NCBI RefSeq assembly: GCF_030409505.1
Contig: NZ_JAUFPZ010000002.1
Location: forward strand, 310,001-374,000
DNA length: 64,000 bases
From: Zunongwangia endophytica
GTDB lineage: Bacteria; Bacteroidota; Bacteroidia; Flavobacteriales; Flavobacteriaceae
Reading direction: 5' to 3'
The position numbers were made by a program, and so were the translations under genes. The notes beneath the pieces are model-generated. The model searched no databases. It was given only the letters and a program-made list of their open reading frames with translations, and had not been told where the DNA came from. Of the stretch, positions 40,109-49,578 are shown in pieces; position 1 is the stretch's first letter, and every line of letters begins with the position of its first letter.

Positions 40109-41296
40109 ATGAAAAAAGTAGTTATAGCCTATAGCGGCGGATTAGACACTTCATATTGCGCAAAATCACTTTCTAATGAAGGTTTCGAAGTTCATGCAGT
40201 TAGTGTGAATACCGGAGGATTTTCAAAAGAGGAAGTTCAGCATATTGGAGATAATGCCAAGAAAATTGGAGCAACCACTTATAAAAATATCGATGCTGTT
40301 TCTTCATTTTACGATAAAGTAGTAAAATACTTAATCTTTGGGAATGTTTTAAAAAATAACACCTATCCACTTTCAGTAAGTGCAGAGCGTATCGTTCAGG
40401 CGATTGAAATTGTAAACTATGCAAAAGAAATTGGGGCAAAATATATCGCACACGGTAGTACCGGTGCAGGTAATGATCAGGTAAGATTTGATATGATCTT
40501 TCAGATTATTGCTCCAGAGATTGAAATTATCACTCCAATTCGAGATAAACAATTAAGCCGACAAGAGGAGATCGATTACTTAAAGGCAAATGGAGTTGAA
40601 ATGAATTGGGAAAAATCCAAGTATTCTGTAAATAAAGGACTTTGGGGAACCAGTGTTGGTGGGGCTGAAACCTTAACTTCTCATCAGGCTTTACCAGAAT
40701 CGGCATTTCCATCACAACTTTCAGAAACGGAAGTAGGAAAAATTAGCTTGAGTTTTACAAAAGGAGAACTTACCGCGATTAATGAGAAAGAAGATTCTGC
40801 TGAAAATAATATCCAAATTCTTGAAGAAATAGCTAAGAAATACGCGATTGGTAGAGATGTTCATGTTGGCGATACGATTATTGGGATAAAAGGAAGAGTA
40901 GGCTTTGAAGCTGCTTCAGCAACAATCATCATTAAAGCGCATCATTTATTAGAAAAGCATACGCTAAGTAAATGGCAATTACAACATAAAGATTACGTGG
41001 CCAACTGGTATGGTACACATTTACATGAAGGCCAATATTTAGATCCGGTAATGCGAGATTTCGAAGCTTTATTAAAAAGTTCTCAGGATCGAGTAACCGG
41101 GAAAGTATTTGTAAGTCTCTATCCATACCGATTTAGTTTAGACGGAATTTCTTCCCCGCATGATTTAATGAATAGCAACTTCGGAAATTACGGAGAAGAA
41201 AATAAAGCCTGGACTGCCGATGATGCTAAAGGATTTATCAAGATTTTATCGAATGCTGGTAAAATATATCAGTCAGTAGAAAATACTCAAAAATAG
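40109..41296 (+). CDS. argG: Argininosuccinate synthase
   Basis: Joins citrulline and aspartate using ATP. It has 395 aa with the PP-loop AYSGGLDTSYCAKSL at residues 7-21, the SAERIVQAIEIVNYA region, AHGSTGAGNDQVRFD and WEKSKYSVNKGLWG. It is the second gene of the operon; argC starts 6 bases after it. Confidence 0.95.
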   Translation: MKKVVIAYSGGLDTSYCAKSLSNEGFEVHAVSVNTGGFSKEEVQHIGDNAKKIGATTYKNIDAVSSFYDKVVKYLIFGNVLKNNTYPLSVSAERIVQAIEIVNYAKEIGAKYIAHGSTGAGNDQVRFDMIFQIIAPEIEIITPIRDKQLSRQEEIDYLKANGVEMNWEKSKYSVNKGLWGTSVGGAETLTSHQALPESAFPSQLSETEVGKISLSFTKGELTAINEKEDSAENNIQILEEIAKKYAIGRDVHVGDTIIGIKGRVGFEAASATIIIKAHHLLEKHTLSKWQLQHKDYVANWYGTHLHEGQYLDPVMRDFEALLKSSQDRVTGKVFVSLYPYRFSLDGISSPHDLMNSNFGNYGEENKAWTADDAKGFIKILSNAGKIYQSVENTQK

Positions 41297-41302
41297 CATC
41301 TC

Positions 41303-42265
41303 ATGATTAAAGCAGGAATTATTGGTGGTGCAGGATATACAGCGGGAGAACTGGTTAGAATCTTAACCTACCATCCAGAAGTTGACCTCGATTTTGTTTA
41401 TAGTACATCTAGACCGGGAACTCCGGTTTCTGGAGTGCATCAGGATCTTATCGGAGAAATTGATTTATTGTTTTCCGGAGAAATAAATACGAAAGTTGAT
41501 GTTGTTTTTCTTTGTCTAGGACATGGAAATTCAGTAAAGTTTTTAGCTGAAAATAAATTTTCAGCACAAACGAAAATCGTTGATTTAAGTACTGATTTTA
41601 GAATGGATGGTGATCATGATTTTGTATATGGTTTACCTGAATTCAAAAAGGAAGCGATTAAAAAAGCGAATTTTATTGCGAATCCAGGTTGTTTTGCTAC
41701 CGCAATAAGTTTGGCCATCCTTCCGCTGGCAAAAGCTAAAAAAGTAACAGACGAATGGCATGTAAATGCAGTTACCGGAGCAACGGGAGCCGGAGTTTCA
41801 CTTTCAGCTACAACACATTTTACCTGGCGAGATAATAATTTTTCAGCTTATAAATCTTTTGAACATCAGCATTTAAATGAAATAGGGCAGAGCCTTAAAT
41901 TATTACAACCAGAATTTGATGCTACAGTTAATTTTATTCCGAATCGTGGAAATTTCTCGCGCGGAATCCATGCAACAGCCTATACCAAGTTTCTAGGAAG
42001 TTTGGAAGAAGCGAAAGGGATTTATGCAGCTCAATATAAAGATGCGGCTTTTACGTTTGTAACTGAAGAAAATATTCATTTAAAACAAGTGGTAAATACC
42101 AATAAAGCATTACTGAAAATAGAGAAATTTGGTGATAAATTATTAATCACCAGTGTAATCGATAATTTACTGAAAGGAGCTTCTGGTCAAGCGGTACAGA
42201 ATATGAATTTGATATTTGGTTTACCGGAAGATTCAGGTTTACATCTTAAGGCGAGTTACTTTTAG
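41303..42265 (+). CDS. argC: N-acetyl-gamma-glutamyl-phosphate reductase
   Basis: Reduces the acylated glutamyl phosphate to the semialdehyde with NADPH. It is 320 aa with GIIGGAGYTAGELVRIL at the N-terminus and the catalytic cysteine in NPGCFATAI (about residue 130), then HQHLNEIG and the C-terminal NLLKGASGQAVQNMN. In Bacteroidota the acyl group may be succinyl rather than acetyl. proC follows at 23 bases. Confidence 0.94.
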   Translation: MIKAGIIGGAGYTAGELVRILTYHPEVDLDFVYSTSRPGTPVSGVHQDLIGEIDLLFSGEINTKVDVVFLCLGHGNSVKFLAENKFSAQTKIVDLSTDFRMDGDHDFVYGLPEFKKEAIKKANFIANPGCFATAISLAILPLAKAKKVTDEWHVNAVTGATGAGVSLSATTHFTWRDNNFSAYKSFEHQHLNEIGQSLKLLQPEFDATVNFIPNRGNFSRGIHATAYTKFLGSLEEAKGIYAAQYKDAAFTFVTEENIHLKQVVNTNKALLKIEKFGDKLLITSVIDNLLKGASGQAVQNMNLIFGLPEDSGLHLKASYF

Positions 42266-42288
42266 ACTAATTTCTAAAAACTTAAATC

Positions 42289-43083
42289 ATGAAAATAGCA
42301 ATTATAGGTGCAGGAAATTTAGGAAAGTCTATTGCAAAAGGACTTATCGTAAATAATGCGTTTACCACACTTTATCTTACTAAGCGCGATACCGATGCCA
42401 TTAAAACTTACGAAGAATACTCAAAAGTAACGGTAACTTCAGATAATCAGGAAGCTGTTAGAAATTCGGATATTTTAATTTTTGCAGTACAGCCCCAGCA
42501 ATTAGAACGAATTCTCGAAGAAATTAAAGATCTATTAACCGAAAAACATGTATTAATTTCAACGATTACAGGTTTTAAAACCGATCGAATTGAAGCTATT
42601 GTAGGCGAAGATCAGTTTATTATTCGAGCGATGCCCAATACAGCTATTGCAGTAGGCAAATCGATGACTTGCATGTGTAGTAATGAAAAGGGATTGAAAA
42701 GAATTGCTATCGCAGAAGCTATTTTCAATCGTCTAGGAACCAGCATTATTATCAACGAAAATAAAATGCAAGCCGCTACAGTTATTTGTGCCAGCGGAAT
42801 TGCATTTTGGATGCGATTGATACGTGCAACTACTCAGGGTGCTGTTCAGCTTGGTTTCGATGCTAAGGATGCTCAGGAATTAGCGATGAATACCTGCTTG
42901 GGTGCAGCTAGTTTACTGGTAGAATCCGGGAAACATCCCGAAGAAGAAATCGATAAGGTAACTACTCCAAAAGGTTGTACCATCGAAGGTTTAAACGAAA
43001 TGGAACACAATGGTTTAAGTTCTTCTCTAATTAAAGGCTTACAAGCCTCTTTCAAAAAAATAAATAACATTTCAGAACAATAA
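42289..43083 (+). CDS. proC: Pyrroline-5-carboxylate reductase
   Basis: Reduces pyrroline-5-carboxylate to proline. Its 264 aa have the Rossmann start IAIIGAGNLGKSIAKGL, the AVQPQQL segment, IRAMPNTAIAVGKSMTCM and the C-terminal TPKGCTIEGLNEMEHNG motif. Its place between argC and argD links proline and arginine synthesis: glutamate semialdehyde and ornithine are shared intermediates. argD starts 2 bases after the stop. Confidence 0.92.
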   Translation: MKIAIIGAGNLGKSIAKGLIVNNAFTTLYLTKRDTDAIKTYEEYSKVTVTSDNQEAVRNSDILIFAVQPQQLERILEEIKDLLTEKHVLISTITGFKTDRIEAIVGEDQFIIRAMPNTAIAVGKSMTCMCSNEKGLKRIAIAEAIFNRLGTSIIINENKMQAATVICASGIAFWMRLIRATTQGAVQLGFDAKDAQELAMNTCLGAASLLVESGKHPEEEIDKVTTPKGCTIEGLNEMEHNGLSSSLIKGLQASFKKINNISEQ

Positions 43084-43085
43084 AT

Positions 43086-44222
43086 ATGGAGCTTTTTGAT
43101 GTTTATCCGTTGTTTGATATAACTCCAGTAAAAGGCGAAGGCGCTTACGTTTTCGATAAAGAAGGCAAAAAATATCTCGATTTATATGGTGGACATGCGG
43201 TAATTTCTATCGGGCATTCGCATCCCGCGTATGTTAACGGAATTTCTAATCAGGTTCGCCAATTAGGATTTTACTCGAATTCTATTAAAAATCCGTTGCA
43301 GGTAGAATTATCCGAAAAACTAGGTAAATTATCCGGTTGCGAAGATTATCAGTTGTTTTTATGTAATTCGGGAGCCGAGGCAAACGAAAATGCACTTAAA
43401 GTAGCATCGTTTGCAACCGGTAAAGATCGCGTGATCTATTTTGATAATGCTTTCCACGGAAGGACATCTGGTGTGGTGGCAGTAACCGATAATGAGAATA
43501 TTAAGGCACCTTTTAATAAAGGCCATAAAATAACTAAAATCGCTTTTAATGATACTGAAGCTTTAGCTACAGAATTACAAAAAGGAGATGTAGCTGCGGT
43601 TATTTTTGAAGTGATTCAGGGTGTTGGTGGTTTAGATGAAGCAACTACTGAATTTTATCAGCAAATTGAAAAATTAGCCAAAGAAAACGGAGCAATGATT
43701 ATTGCCGATGAAGTTCAGGCTGGTTATGGTAGAACGGGCGACTTTTTTGCATTTCAGAAACATCATATTCATCCAGGTATTATTTCTATTGCTAAAGGAA
43801 TGGGAAATGGATTCCCAATTGGTGGCGTTTTAATCGATAAAAATATCGCTCCAAAATACGGAATGTTAGGAACTACTTTTGGCGGAAATCATTTGGCTTG
43901 CGCAGCCGGTTTGGCAGTCCTCAATATTTTGGAAAAGGAAAACCTGATGCAAAATGCTTCAATGATGTTCGATTATGTTCAGGAGAAAGCAAAAGAAATT
44001 CCGCAGATTAAAAATATCAAAGGCCGCGGATTGATGATTGGTTTAGAATTCGATTTCGAAATAGCGAATCTTAGAAAAGATATGTTATATGTACATCAAA
44101 TTTTTACCGGCTCGGCTGCTAACAAAAAGTTGCTTAGAATTTTACCACCACTAAATATCGAAAAACAGCATTTTGATGCCTTTTTTAAAGCCTTAAAAAT
44201 CAGTTTAGCGAATTTAAAATAA
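43086..44222 (+). CDS. argD: Acylornithine aminotransferase
   Basis: A class III, pyridoxal-phosphate aminotransferase that makes N-acylornithine from the semialdehyde. It is 378 aa with KYLDLYGGHAVISIGHSHP, the phosphate loop SGAEANENALKVA, DNAFHGRTSGVVAVT, the Asp in IIADEVQAGYGRTG and the PLP lysine in SIAKGMGNGFPIGG. Ornithine aminotransferases look alike, but the arg operon context decides. A 176-base spacer with a double-hairpin repeat separates it from argF'. Confidence 0.92.
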   Translation: MELFDVYPLFDITPVKGEGAYVFDKEGKKYLDLYGGHAVISIGHSHPAYVNGISNQVRQLGFYSNSIKNPLQVELSEKLGKLSGCEDYQLFLCNSGAEANENALKVASFATGKDRVIYFDNAFHGRTSGVVAVTDNENIKAPFNKGHKITKIAFNDTEALATELQKGDVAAVIFEVIQGVGGLDEATTEFYQQIEKLAKENGAMIIADEVQAGYGRTGDFFAFQKHHIHPGIISIAKGMGNGFPIGGVLIDKNIAPKYGMLGTTFGGNHLACAAGLAVLNILEKENLMQNASMMFDYVQEKAKEIPQIKNIKGRGLMIGLEFDFEIANLRKDMLYVHQIFTGSAANKKLLRILPPLNIEKQHFDAFFKALKISLANLK

Positions 44223-44257
44223 AACTTTTCTGTCTGATTTCATTCATAAATAAATGC

Positions 44258-44341
44258 GTCACCCTGAACTTAATTCAGGGGCAATCTTATAAATTTTGGA
44301 TTGAAAATCATAATGAGATTCCGTGTCAAGCACGGAATGAC
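44258..44341. repeat. GTCA...TGAC double-hairpin repeat (copy 1)
   Basis: Bounded by GTCA and TGAC. The first hairpin is CCCTGAA-CTTAA-TTCAGGG (44262-44280) and the second ATTCCGTG-TCAAG-CACGGAAT (44318-44338). It is the same design as the element at 47425-47491, with little sequence identity in the arms. It lies in the argD-argF' spacer. Confidence 0.65.
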
Positions 44342-44398
44342 GAAATTGAATTATTAGATAGATAAATTAAAAGTTCAAGAGAAAAACAAAATATTTCA

Positions 44399-45345
44399 AT
44401 GAAACATTACACAAGCGTTCACGATATCGAAAACCTTGATGAATTAATACAAGAAGCCATTCAACTTAAAAACAAGAATTCGGCTGCGAACTTAGGAAAA
44501 GGAAAAACCTTAGGTTTATTATTTTTCAATTCTAGTTTACGTACGCGTTTAAGTACAGAAAAAGCAGGTCGACTTTTAGGAATGGAAGTGCTTACCATGA
44601 ATGTTGGTGCCGATGGGTGGGCGTTGGAATTTGAAGATGGTGCGATTATGAACTCAGATAAGGCAGAACATATTAAAGAAGCTGCAGCGGTGTTGTCGCA
44701 ATATTGCGATGTTATTGGAGTACGTGCCTTTCCTGGGTTAAAGGACAAAGAAAAAGATGAAGAGGAACAGGTAATTAATTCGTTTAAAAAATTTGCCAGT
44801 GTTCCTGTCGTGAATTTAGAAAGTTCTACCGGCATCCGTTACAAGCGCTAACCGATGCTATTTCTATTACTGAATTAAAGAAAAAAGATAAACTGAAAGT
44901 AGTGCTAAGCTGGGCGCCACATCCAAAAGCTTTGCCACAATCGGTTCCCAATTCTTTTGCTGAAATGATGCAGAAAATGGATGTCGAATTTTGTGTAACA
45001 AATCCTGAAGGTTACGATCTTAGTGATCGTGTTTTAAACGGAACGAAAGTTTATCATAACCAAGACGAAGCTTTGAAAGATGCTGATTTTGTGTATGTAA
45101 AGAACTGGAGTAGTTACGAGAAATACGGAGAAGTATTGTCTAAAGATCCGAATTGGACATTTTCGAAAGAGAAATTAGCGCTAACTAACGATGCTAAAGT
45201 GATGCACTGTCTACCGGTTAGACGAAATGTAATAATTACAGATGATGTATTAGATAGTGAAAATTCAGCAGTAATTCATCAGGCGAATAACAGAACGTAT
45301 GCAGCTCAAGCTGTTTTAAAGCAAATATTGGAAGAACTTGATTAA
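44399..45345 (+). pseudogene. argF': N-acetyl/N-succinylornithine carbamoyltransferase with a frameshift
   Basis: Transfers a carbamoyl group to acylated ornithine. The first frame (44399-44851) carries FFNSSLRTRLSTEKAG, the carbamoyl-phosphate motif, and runs off into a stop after ESSTGIRYKR. Reading one base out of phase from about 44831 restores RHPLQALTDAISITELK, which contains the expected HPLQ motif, and then the frame from 44902 continues through APHPKALPQSVPNSFAE, KNWSSYEKYG and HCLPVRRN to 45345. One missing C in an ACC/GGC context (44829-44832) explains everything; with it the protein would be 315 aa, the normal length. It may be a sequencing error, since the rest of the operon is intact. 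If real, the pathway is broken or rescued elsewhere. DKAEH occurs where Bacteroides succinylornithine enzymes have DKPEH as I recall, so the acyl specificity is open. Confidence 0.85.
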
Positions 45346-45501
45346 TGTGATGATTTGCTGATTTGTGGATTTGAAAATGTGATAATTTGAAAATTTATGT
45401 CATTTCGACTGAAGCGAAATGGAGAAATCTAAACTCGGTTAATTAAGGATTACATAAAAAATTTTAAAAGCTGATCGCTGAAAGCTAACAGCTAATAGCT
45501 A
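45346..45501. repeat. Composite spacer of three dispersed repeat elements (copy B)
   Basis: The same three pieces as at 16111-16311: a GATTTGAAAATGTG stretch (45346-45395), GTCATTTCGACTGAAGCGAA with a GAGAAATC tail (45399-45429) and AGCT-rich repeats GCTGATCGCTGAAAGCTAAC and following (45470-45501). They fill the argF'-argB spacer, then short CTAACTACT-type repeats lead to the argB start. Confidence 0.6.
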
Positions 45502-45546
45502 TATCCAAACACTAACTACTCAATTCTAACTACTAATTACTAAAAA

Positions 45547-46320
45547 ATGAAATCACTAAAAGTTGTAAAAATAGGAGGGAAGCTTATCGAAGATACTGCA
45601 AAATTCGATGAATTTCTGGAAGATTTTAAAAACCTGGAAGGCCACAAAATTCTAGTGCATGGTGGTGGAAATATGGCAACCGAGATTTCAGACAAATTAG
45701 GCTATGAAACTAAAATGATAGATGGTCGCCGAGTGACAGATGCAGATACGGTAAAAGTTATTATAATGGTTTATGGCGGATTGATAAATAAAAATATTGT
45801 AGCTAAATTACAGTCGTTAAATACGAATGCAATCGGACTTTGTGGTGCAGATGGACAAAGTATTTTATCGGTAAAAAGACCAGTCGCAGCTATCGATTAT
45901 GGATTTGTAGGAGATATAGAAAAAGTAAATGCTGAATTTATAGAATCTTTACTTAACGATGGTGTTGTTCCGGTTTTTTCAGCGATTTCCTGCACTAAAG
46001 AAGGAGTTTTACTGAATACTAATGCCGATTCTATTGCTTCTGAAATTGCTCGTGCCATGAGCAAATCTTACGAAACCGAATTGTATTATTGTTTTGAAAA
46101 GCAAGGAGTTTTAGCAAATGCTGAAGATGATGAATCAATAATTAAAGAAATTGATTTTATAGAATACAAAACGCTGGTAGAAAAAAAGGTAATTACGGAT
46201 GGCATGTTACCTAAACTTCAGAATTGTTTTGAAGCTTTAGAAAATGGTGTTCAGAAAATTCATTTAGGAAATCATCAGTCTTTAAAAGAAAATACAACGC
46301 ATACCAAAATCATTCAATAA
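45547..46320 (+). CDS. argB: Acetylglutamate kinase (possibly acting on N-succinylglutamate)
   Basis: Phosphorylates the acylated glutamate. It is 257 aa of the amino-acid-kinase fold: KVVKIGGKLIED at the N-terminus, ILVHGGGNMATEIS, DGRRVTDADTVKVIIMVYGG and GLCGADGQSI. ATP-site segment LNTNADSIASEIA follows. The typical bacterial enzyme is 260-300 aa, so this is the short form without an N-terminal arginine-sensing helix. Its stop overlaps the argE start by one base. Confidence 0.92.
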   Translation: MKSLKVVKIGGKLIEDTAKFDEFLEDFKNLEGHKILVHGGGNMATEISDKLGYETKMIDGRRVTDADTVKVIIMVYGGLINKNIVAKLQSLNTNAIGLCGADGQSILSVKRPVAAIDYGFVGDIEKVNAEFIESLLNDGVVPVFSAISCTKEGVLLNTNADSIASEIARAMSKSYETELYYCFEKQGVLANAEDDESIIKEIDFIEYKTLVEKKVITDGMLPKLQNCFEALENGVQKIHLGNHQSLKENTTHTKIIQ

Positions 46321-47387
46321 TGGAAATAAAAGCACTTCAGCAAGAAGCACTTCAGTTACTTCAATATTTAATTGAAACGCAGTCATTTTCAGGAGAAGAA
46401 TATCAAACGGCAGATTTGTTAGAACAATGGTTCGTTCAGCATAAAATTCAGCATAAAAGACATTTAAATAATGTTTGGGCAACAAATCATTCTTTTGATG
46501 AGAGTAAACCTACTTTGCTATTAAACTCCCATCACGATACAGTAAAACCAAATGCAGCGTATACTAAAGATCCGTTTAAAGCTGAAATTGCCGACGGTAA
46601 ATTATTTGGATTAGGAAGTAATGATGCCGGTGGTTGCTTGGTTTCTTTGCTAGCGACTTTTACTTATTTTTATAATCGAAAAGATTTAAATTATAACATC
46701 ATTTTTGCCGGTACTGCAGAAGAGGAAACTAACGGCAAAAACGGAATTGCCTGCATGTTACCCATAATGCCAAAAATTGATGTAGCCATTGTAGGCGAAC
46801 CAACTTTGATGGATTTAGCGGTTGCTGAAAAAGGCTTGGTGGTTTTTGATGCGGTTGTAAAAGGAACGCCATCTCACGCGGCGCATCCAAATACCGATAA
46901 TTCAATTTATAAAACTGCGGAAGTTTTAAAGTGGTTTGAAGCAGTTAAATTTCCTGAAGTTTCTAAGCAATTAGGCGAAGTGAAATTAACCGTAACCCAA
47001 ATTAAAGCCGGTTCGCAGCATAATGTGGTGCCTGCAAAGGTCGATTTAGTGATCGATGTTCGGGTGAACGATTGTTATTCGAATCAGGATGTCAGTGATT
47101 TTTTACAGAAAAACGCTCCGGTAGATAGTATCGAACCAAGATCGTTACGATTAAATTCATCGAATATTCCGTTAGATCATGATTTGGTAAAAGCCGGTTT
47201 AGATTTGGGAATGAAAACCTACGGATCGCCAACATTATCAGACCAGGCGATGCTGAAATGTTCCTCACTAAAATTGGGACCAGGTGATAGCACACGTTCC
47301 CATTCCGCAGACGAATTTATTTATGTTAACGAAGTTGAAGAAGGAATAGAAAAATATATTGTCTTATTAGAAAAGGCGTTGAAATAG
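46320..47387 (+). CDS. argE: Acylornithine deacylase, M20 family
   Basis: A zinc peptidase-fold enzyme of 355 aa that removes the acyl group from ornithine or, in Bacteroidota, from acylcitrulline. Metal-site segments visible are LLNSHHDTVKP, GLGSNDAGG, the catalytic AEEETNGKNGI and GEPT. The late part of the domain pair, from KGTPSHAAHPN, is the dimerisation lid. It is coupled to argB by an overlapping TAATG. Because argF' acts on acylornithine, deacylation comes after carbamoylation in this route. Confidence 0.9.
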   Translation: MEIKALQQEALQLLQYLIETQSFSGEEYQTADLLEQWFVQHKIQHKRHLNNVWATNHSFDESKPTLLLNSHHDTVKPNAAYTKDPFKAEIADGKLFGLGSNDAGGCLVSLLATFTYFYNRKDLNYNIIFAGTAEEETNGKNGIACMLPIMPKIDVAIVGEPTLMDLAVAEKGLVVFDAVVKGTPSHAAHPNTDNSIYKTAEVLKWFEAVKFPEVSKQLGEVKLTVTQIKAGSQHNVVPAKVDLVIDVRVNDCYSNQDVSDFLQKNAPVDSIEPRSLRLNSSNIPLDHDLVKAGLDLGMKTYGSPTLSDQAMLKCSSLKLGPGDSTRSHSADEFIYVNEVEEGIEKYIVLLEKALK

Positions 47388-47424
47388 AGTTGAAATAGGC
47401 TGGAATAAAAATGAACCAATAACC

Positions 47425-47491
47425 GTCATGCCGGACCTGATCCGGCATCTCATCCTGATTGTGTGAGATCCTGAATCAAGTTCAGGATGAC
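47425..47491. repeat. GTCA...TGAC double-hairpin repeat (copy 2)
   Basis: Bounded by GTCA and TGAC. Two perfect hairpins: ATGCCGGA-CCTGA-TCCGGCAT (47428-47448) and ATCCTGAA-TCAAG-TTCAGGAT (47468-47488). It lies in the argE-argH spacer. Confidence 0.7.
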
Positions 47492-47543
47492 ATCAACTAA
47501 AACCCAATTATATTATTGATTGGGAAACTTAAAGAATTACGAA

Positions 47544-48818
47544 ATGAAACTTTGGGATAAAGGAATAAGTATAGATAAGAAGATTGAGAAATTTACGGTT
47601 GGTAACGATCGAGAATTGGATATGTATCTTGCTGAATATGATATAACCGCTTCTAAAGCACATGCTAAAATGCTGGGGAAAATTGGTATTTTGGAGAAGG
47701 ATGAGGTTCCGGCTTTGTTATCTGAATTGGATAAGCTTCAAAAACAAGTTGAAAATGGCGAATTTGTAATTGAAGAAGAATTTGAAGATGTCCATTCTAA
47801 AATAGAATATGAGCTCACCAAAGTTCTGGGAGATACCGGAAAGAAAATCCATACTGCAAGATCACGTAACGATCAGGTTTTGGTGGCGATGCAATTATAC
47901 TTCAAAGAAAATTTAATTGAAATTCATCAAAAAACAGAAGGATTAATTGATATTCTTTTAGGACTAGCTGAACAATATAAAGATAAATTACTTCCCGGAT
48001 ATACGCATTTACAGGTAGCCATGCCATCTTCTTTTGGTCTGTGGTTTTCAGCCTATGCCGAAATTTTAATTGATGATTTGTATCAACTAGAAGCTGCTTT
48101 AAAAGTAGCCGATCAGAATCCGTTAGGATCTGCTGCGGGCTACGGTTCTTCATTTCCGATAGATCGTGAGTTCACCACTAAAGAATTAGGCTTCAAAACC
48201 CTGAAATATAATTCGGTTGCTGCGCAAATGAGTCGTGGTAAATGTGAGCGTACGGTAACTTCAGCAATTGCTGGCGTAGCCAATACACTGGCACGTTTTG
48301 CGATGGATATTTGTTTGTATATGAGTCAGAATTTCGGTTTTATCAGTTTTCCGGATGAATTAACTACCGGAAGTTCGATTATGCCTCATAAAAAGAATCC
48401 TGATGTATTTGAATTGATACGAGGAAAATCGAATAAACTTCAGGCAATTTCAACAGAAATGGTATTAATTACCAATAATCTGCCAAGTGGATATCATAGG
48501 GATTATCAGCTGATTAAAGAGAATAGTATGACTTCCGTAGAAGGAATCAAAGAGATTTTAGATATTTTCTCTTATTCGATTTCTCAGATTATTGTTAAAG
48601 AGGTGAATTTGGATGATGAAAAATATAAATATCTGTTTACGGTAGATAGTATCAACGATCTGGTGATTGATGGCGCGAGTTTTAGAGATGCTTATAAAGA
48701 AATAGGAGGACAAGTTCAGTCTGGAACTTATAAGCCGGGAGAAGGCCGAAAACATAGCCATTTAGGAAGTAAAGATAATTTAGCTTTAGATAAAATCGCA
48801 GCTAAGAAAAAGTTATAA
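47544..48818 (+). CDS. argH: Argininosuccinate lyase
   Basis: Splits argininosuccinate into arginine and fumarate, the last step. The protein is 424 aa from the ATG at 47544. An in-frame TTG at 47520 would add eight unlikely residues. The fumarase-superfamily signature is GSSIMPHKKNPD, with ITASKAHAKML, HTARSRNDQV and YTHLQVAMPSSFG further upstream. It ends the arginine operon; a small GNAT gene follows 2 bases after. Confidence 0.95.
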   Translation: MKLWDKGISIDKKIEKFTVGNDRELDMYLAEYDITASKAHAKMLGKIGILEKDEVPALLSELDKLQKQVENGEFVIEEEFEDVHSKIEYELTKVLGDTGKKIHTARSRNDQVLVAMQLYFKENLIEIHQKTEGLIDILLGLAEQYKDKLLPGYTHLQVAMPSSFGLWFSAYAEILIDDLYQLEAALKVADQNPLGSAAGYGSSFPIDREFTTKELGFKTLKYNSVAAQMSRGKCERTVTSAIAGVANTLARFAMDICLYMSQNFGFISFPDELTTGSSIMPHKKNPDVFELIRGKSNKLQAISTEMVLITNNLPSGYHRDYQLIKENSMTSVEGIKEILDIFSYSISQIIVKEVNLDDEKYKYLFTVDSINDLVIDGASFRDAYKEIGGQVQSGTYKPGEGRKHSHLGSKDNLALDKIAAKKKL

Positions 48819-48820
48819 GA

Positions 48821-49381
48821 TTGGTTGATTTTGATCTCAATTTAGAAAATGAAAATATTCTTTTAAGACCATTAGAATTTCAGGATTTTGATGAGATTTC
48901 TGAATTAACGAAGAAACCTGAAATGTGGTATTATTTCACTTCAGATTTATCAAATCCTGAAGGTTTGAAGAATTGGATTGATACCGCGGTTGAAGAGCGA
49001 AAAAATCAAAAGCGCTTAGCTTTTGCCATAATTGAAAAATCTTCAGAAAAGCTAATAGGATCGACTAGTTTAGGAAATTATTCTGAAAGAGATCAACGTA
49101 TAGAAATTGGTTGGACTTGGCTGGGAAAAGAGTTCCAAGGCAAGGGTTATAATTTTCAGGCTAAACAATTACTCTTAAAATATTGTTTTGAAAGTTTGAA
49201 ATTAGAGCGAGTAGAAGCCAAAACAGATATCTTAAATAATGCAGCCAAAAATTCTTTAGCAAAATCTGGTTTTACTGAAGAAGGAATTTTACGTAGTCAC
49301 ACGTTAATGACCAATAATCGGCGGAGAGATACCGCCTATTTTAGTGTTTTGAAAGAGGAGTATTTGAATAATTACCACTAA
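48821..49381 (+). CDS. GNAT acetyltransferase (RimJ/RimL-like)
   Basis: A 186-aa protein of the acetyltransferase_3 type. It starts with a TTG 2 bases after argH, giving MVDFDLNLENENILLRPLEF, a normal RimJ/RimL-type opening. The acetyl-CoA loop is WLGKEFQGKGYNFQAKQLLL, and NNAAKNSLAKSGFTEEGILRSH is the usual C-terminal half. The substrate may be a protein N-terminus or a small amine. The position suggests cotranscription with argH, but no arginine role is implied. Confidence 0.82.
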   Translation: MVDFDLNLENENILLRPLEFQDFDEISELTKKPEMWYYFTSDLSNPEGLKNWIDTAVEERKNQKRLAFAIIEKSSEKLIGSTSLGNYSERDQRIEIGWTWLGKEFQGKGYNFQAKQLLLKYCFESLKLERVEAKTDILNNAAKNSLAKSGFTEEGILRSHTLMTNNRRRDTAYFSVLKEEYLNNYH

Positions 49382-49578
49382 AAATAAATGAACGTATTAA
49401 GTACTTTTATTTATCTTAGGGGAATGGAATTTATTGGAGAAAAGCGAAAGGAAAATAATGAATGGGATAAATGAGCTTTGGTAAACAATAGCCAAAATTA
49501 TTTAAGTTATAATAAAATCATAGAATATTAATTATCGTTTATATTTTAAAACCCAATACTTTTTACTGTATCCCAATT

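Noticed and set aside
44461..44835. 124-codon frame antisense to argF'
   Set aside because: The plus-strand reading has the carbamoyltransferase motifs; the antisense frame is a by-product of its codon pattern.
47520..47543. Upstream TTG start for argH
   Set aside because: The ATG at 47544 gives the usual argininosuccinate lyase N-terminus MKLWDKG.
48821..49381. GNAT gene considered as the missing acylglutamate synthase
   Set aside because: It belongs to the RimJ/RimL type and follows argH; the GNAT at the head of the operon is the better candidate.
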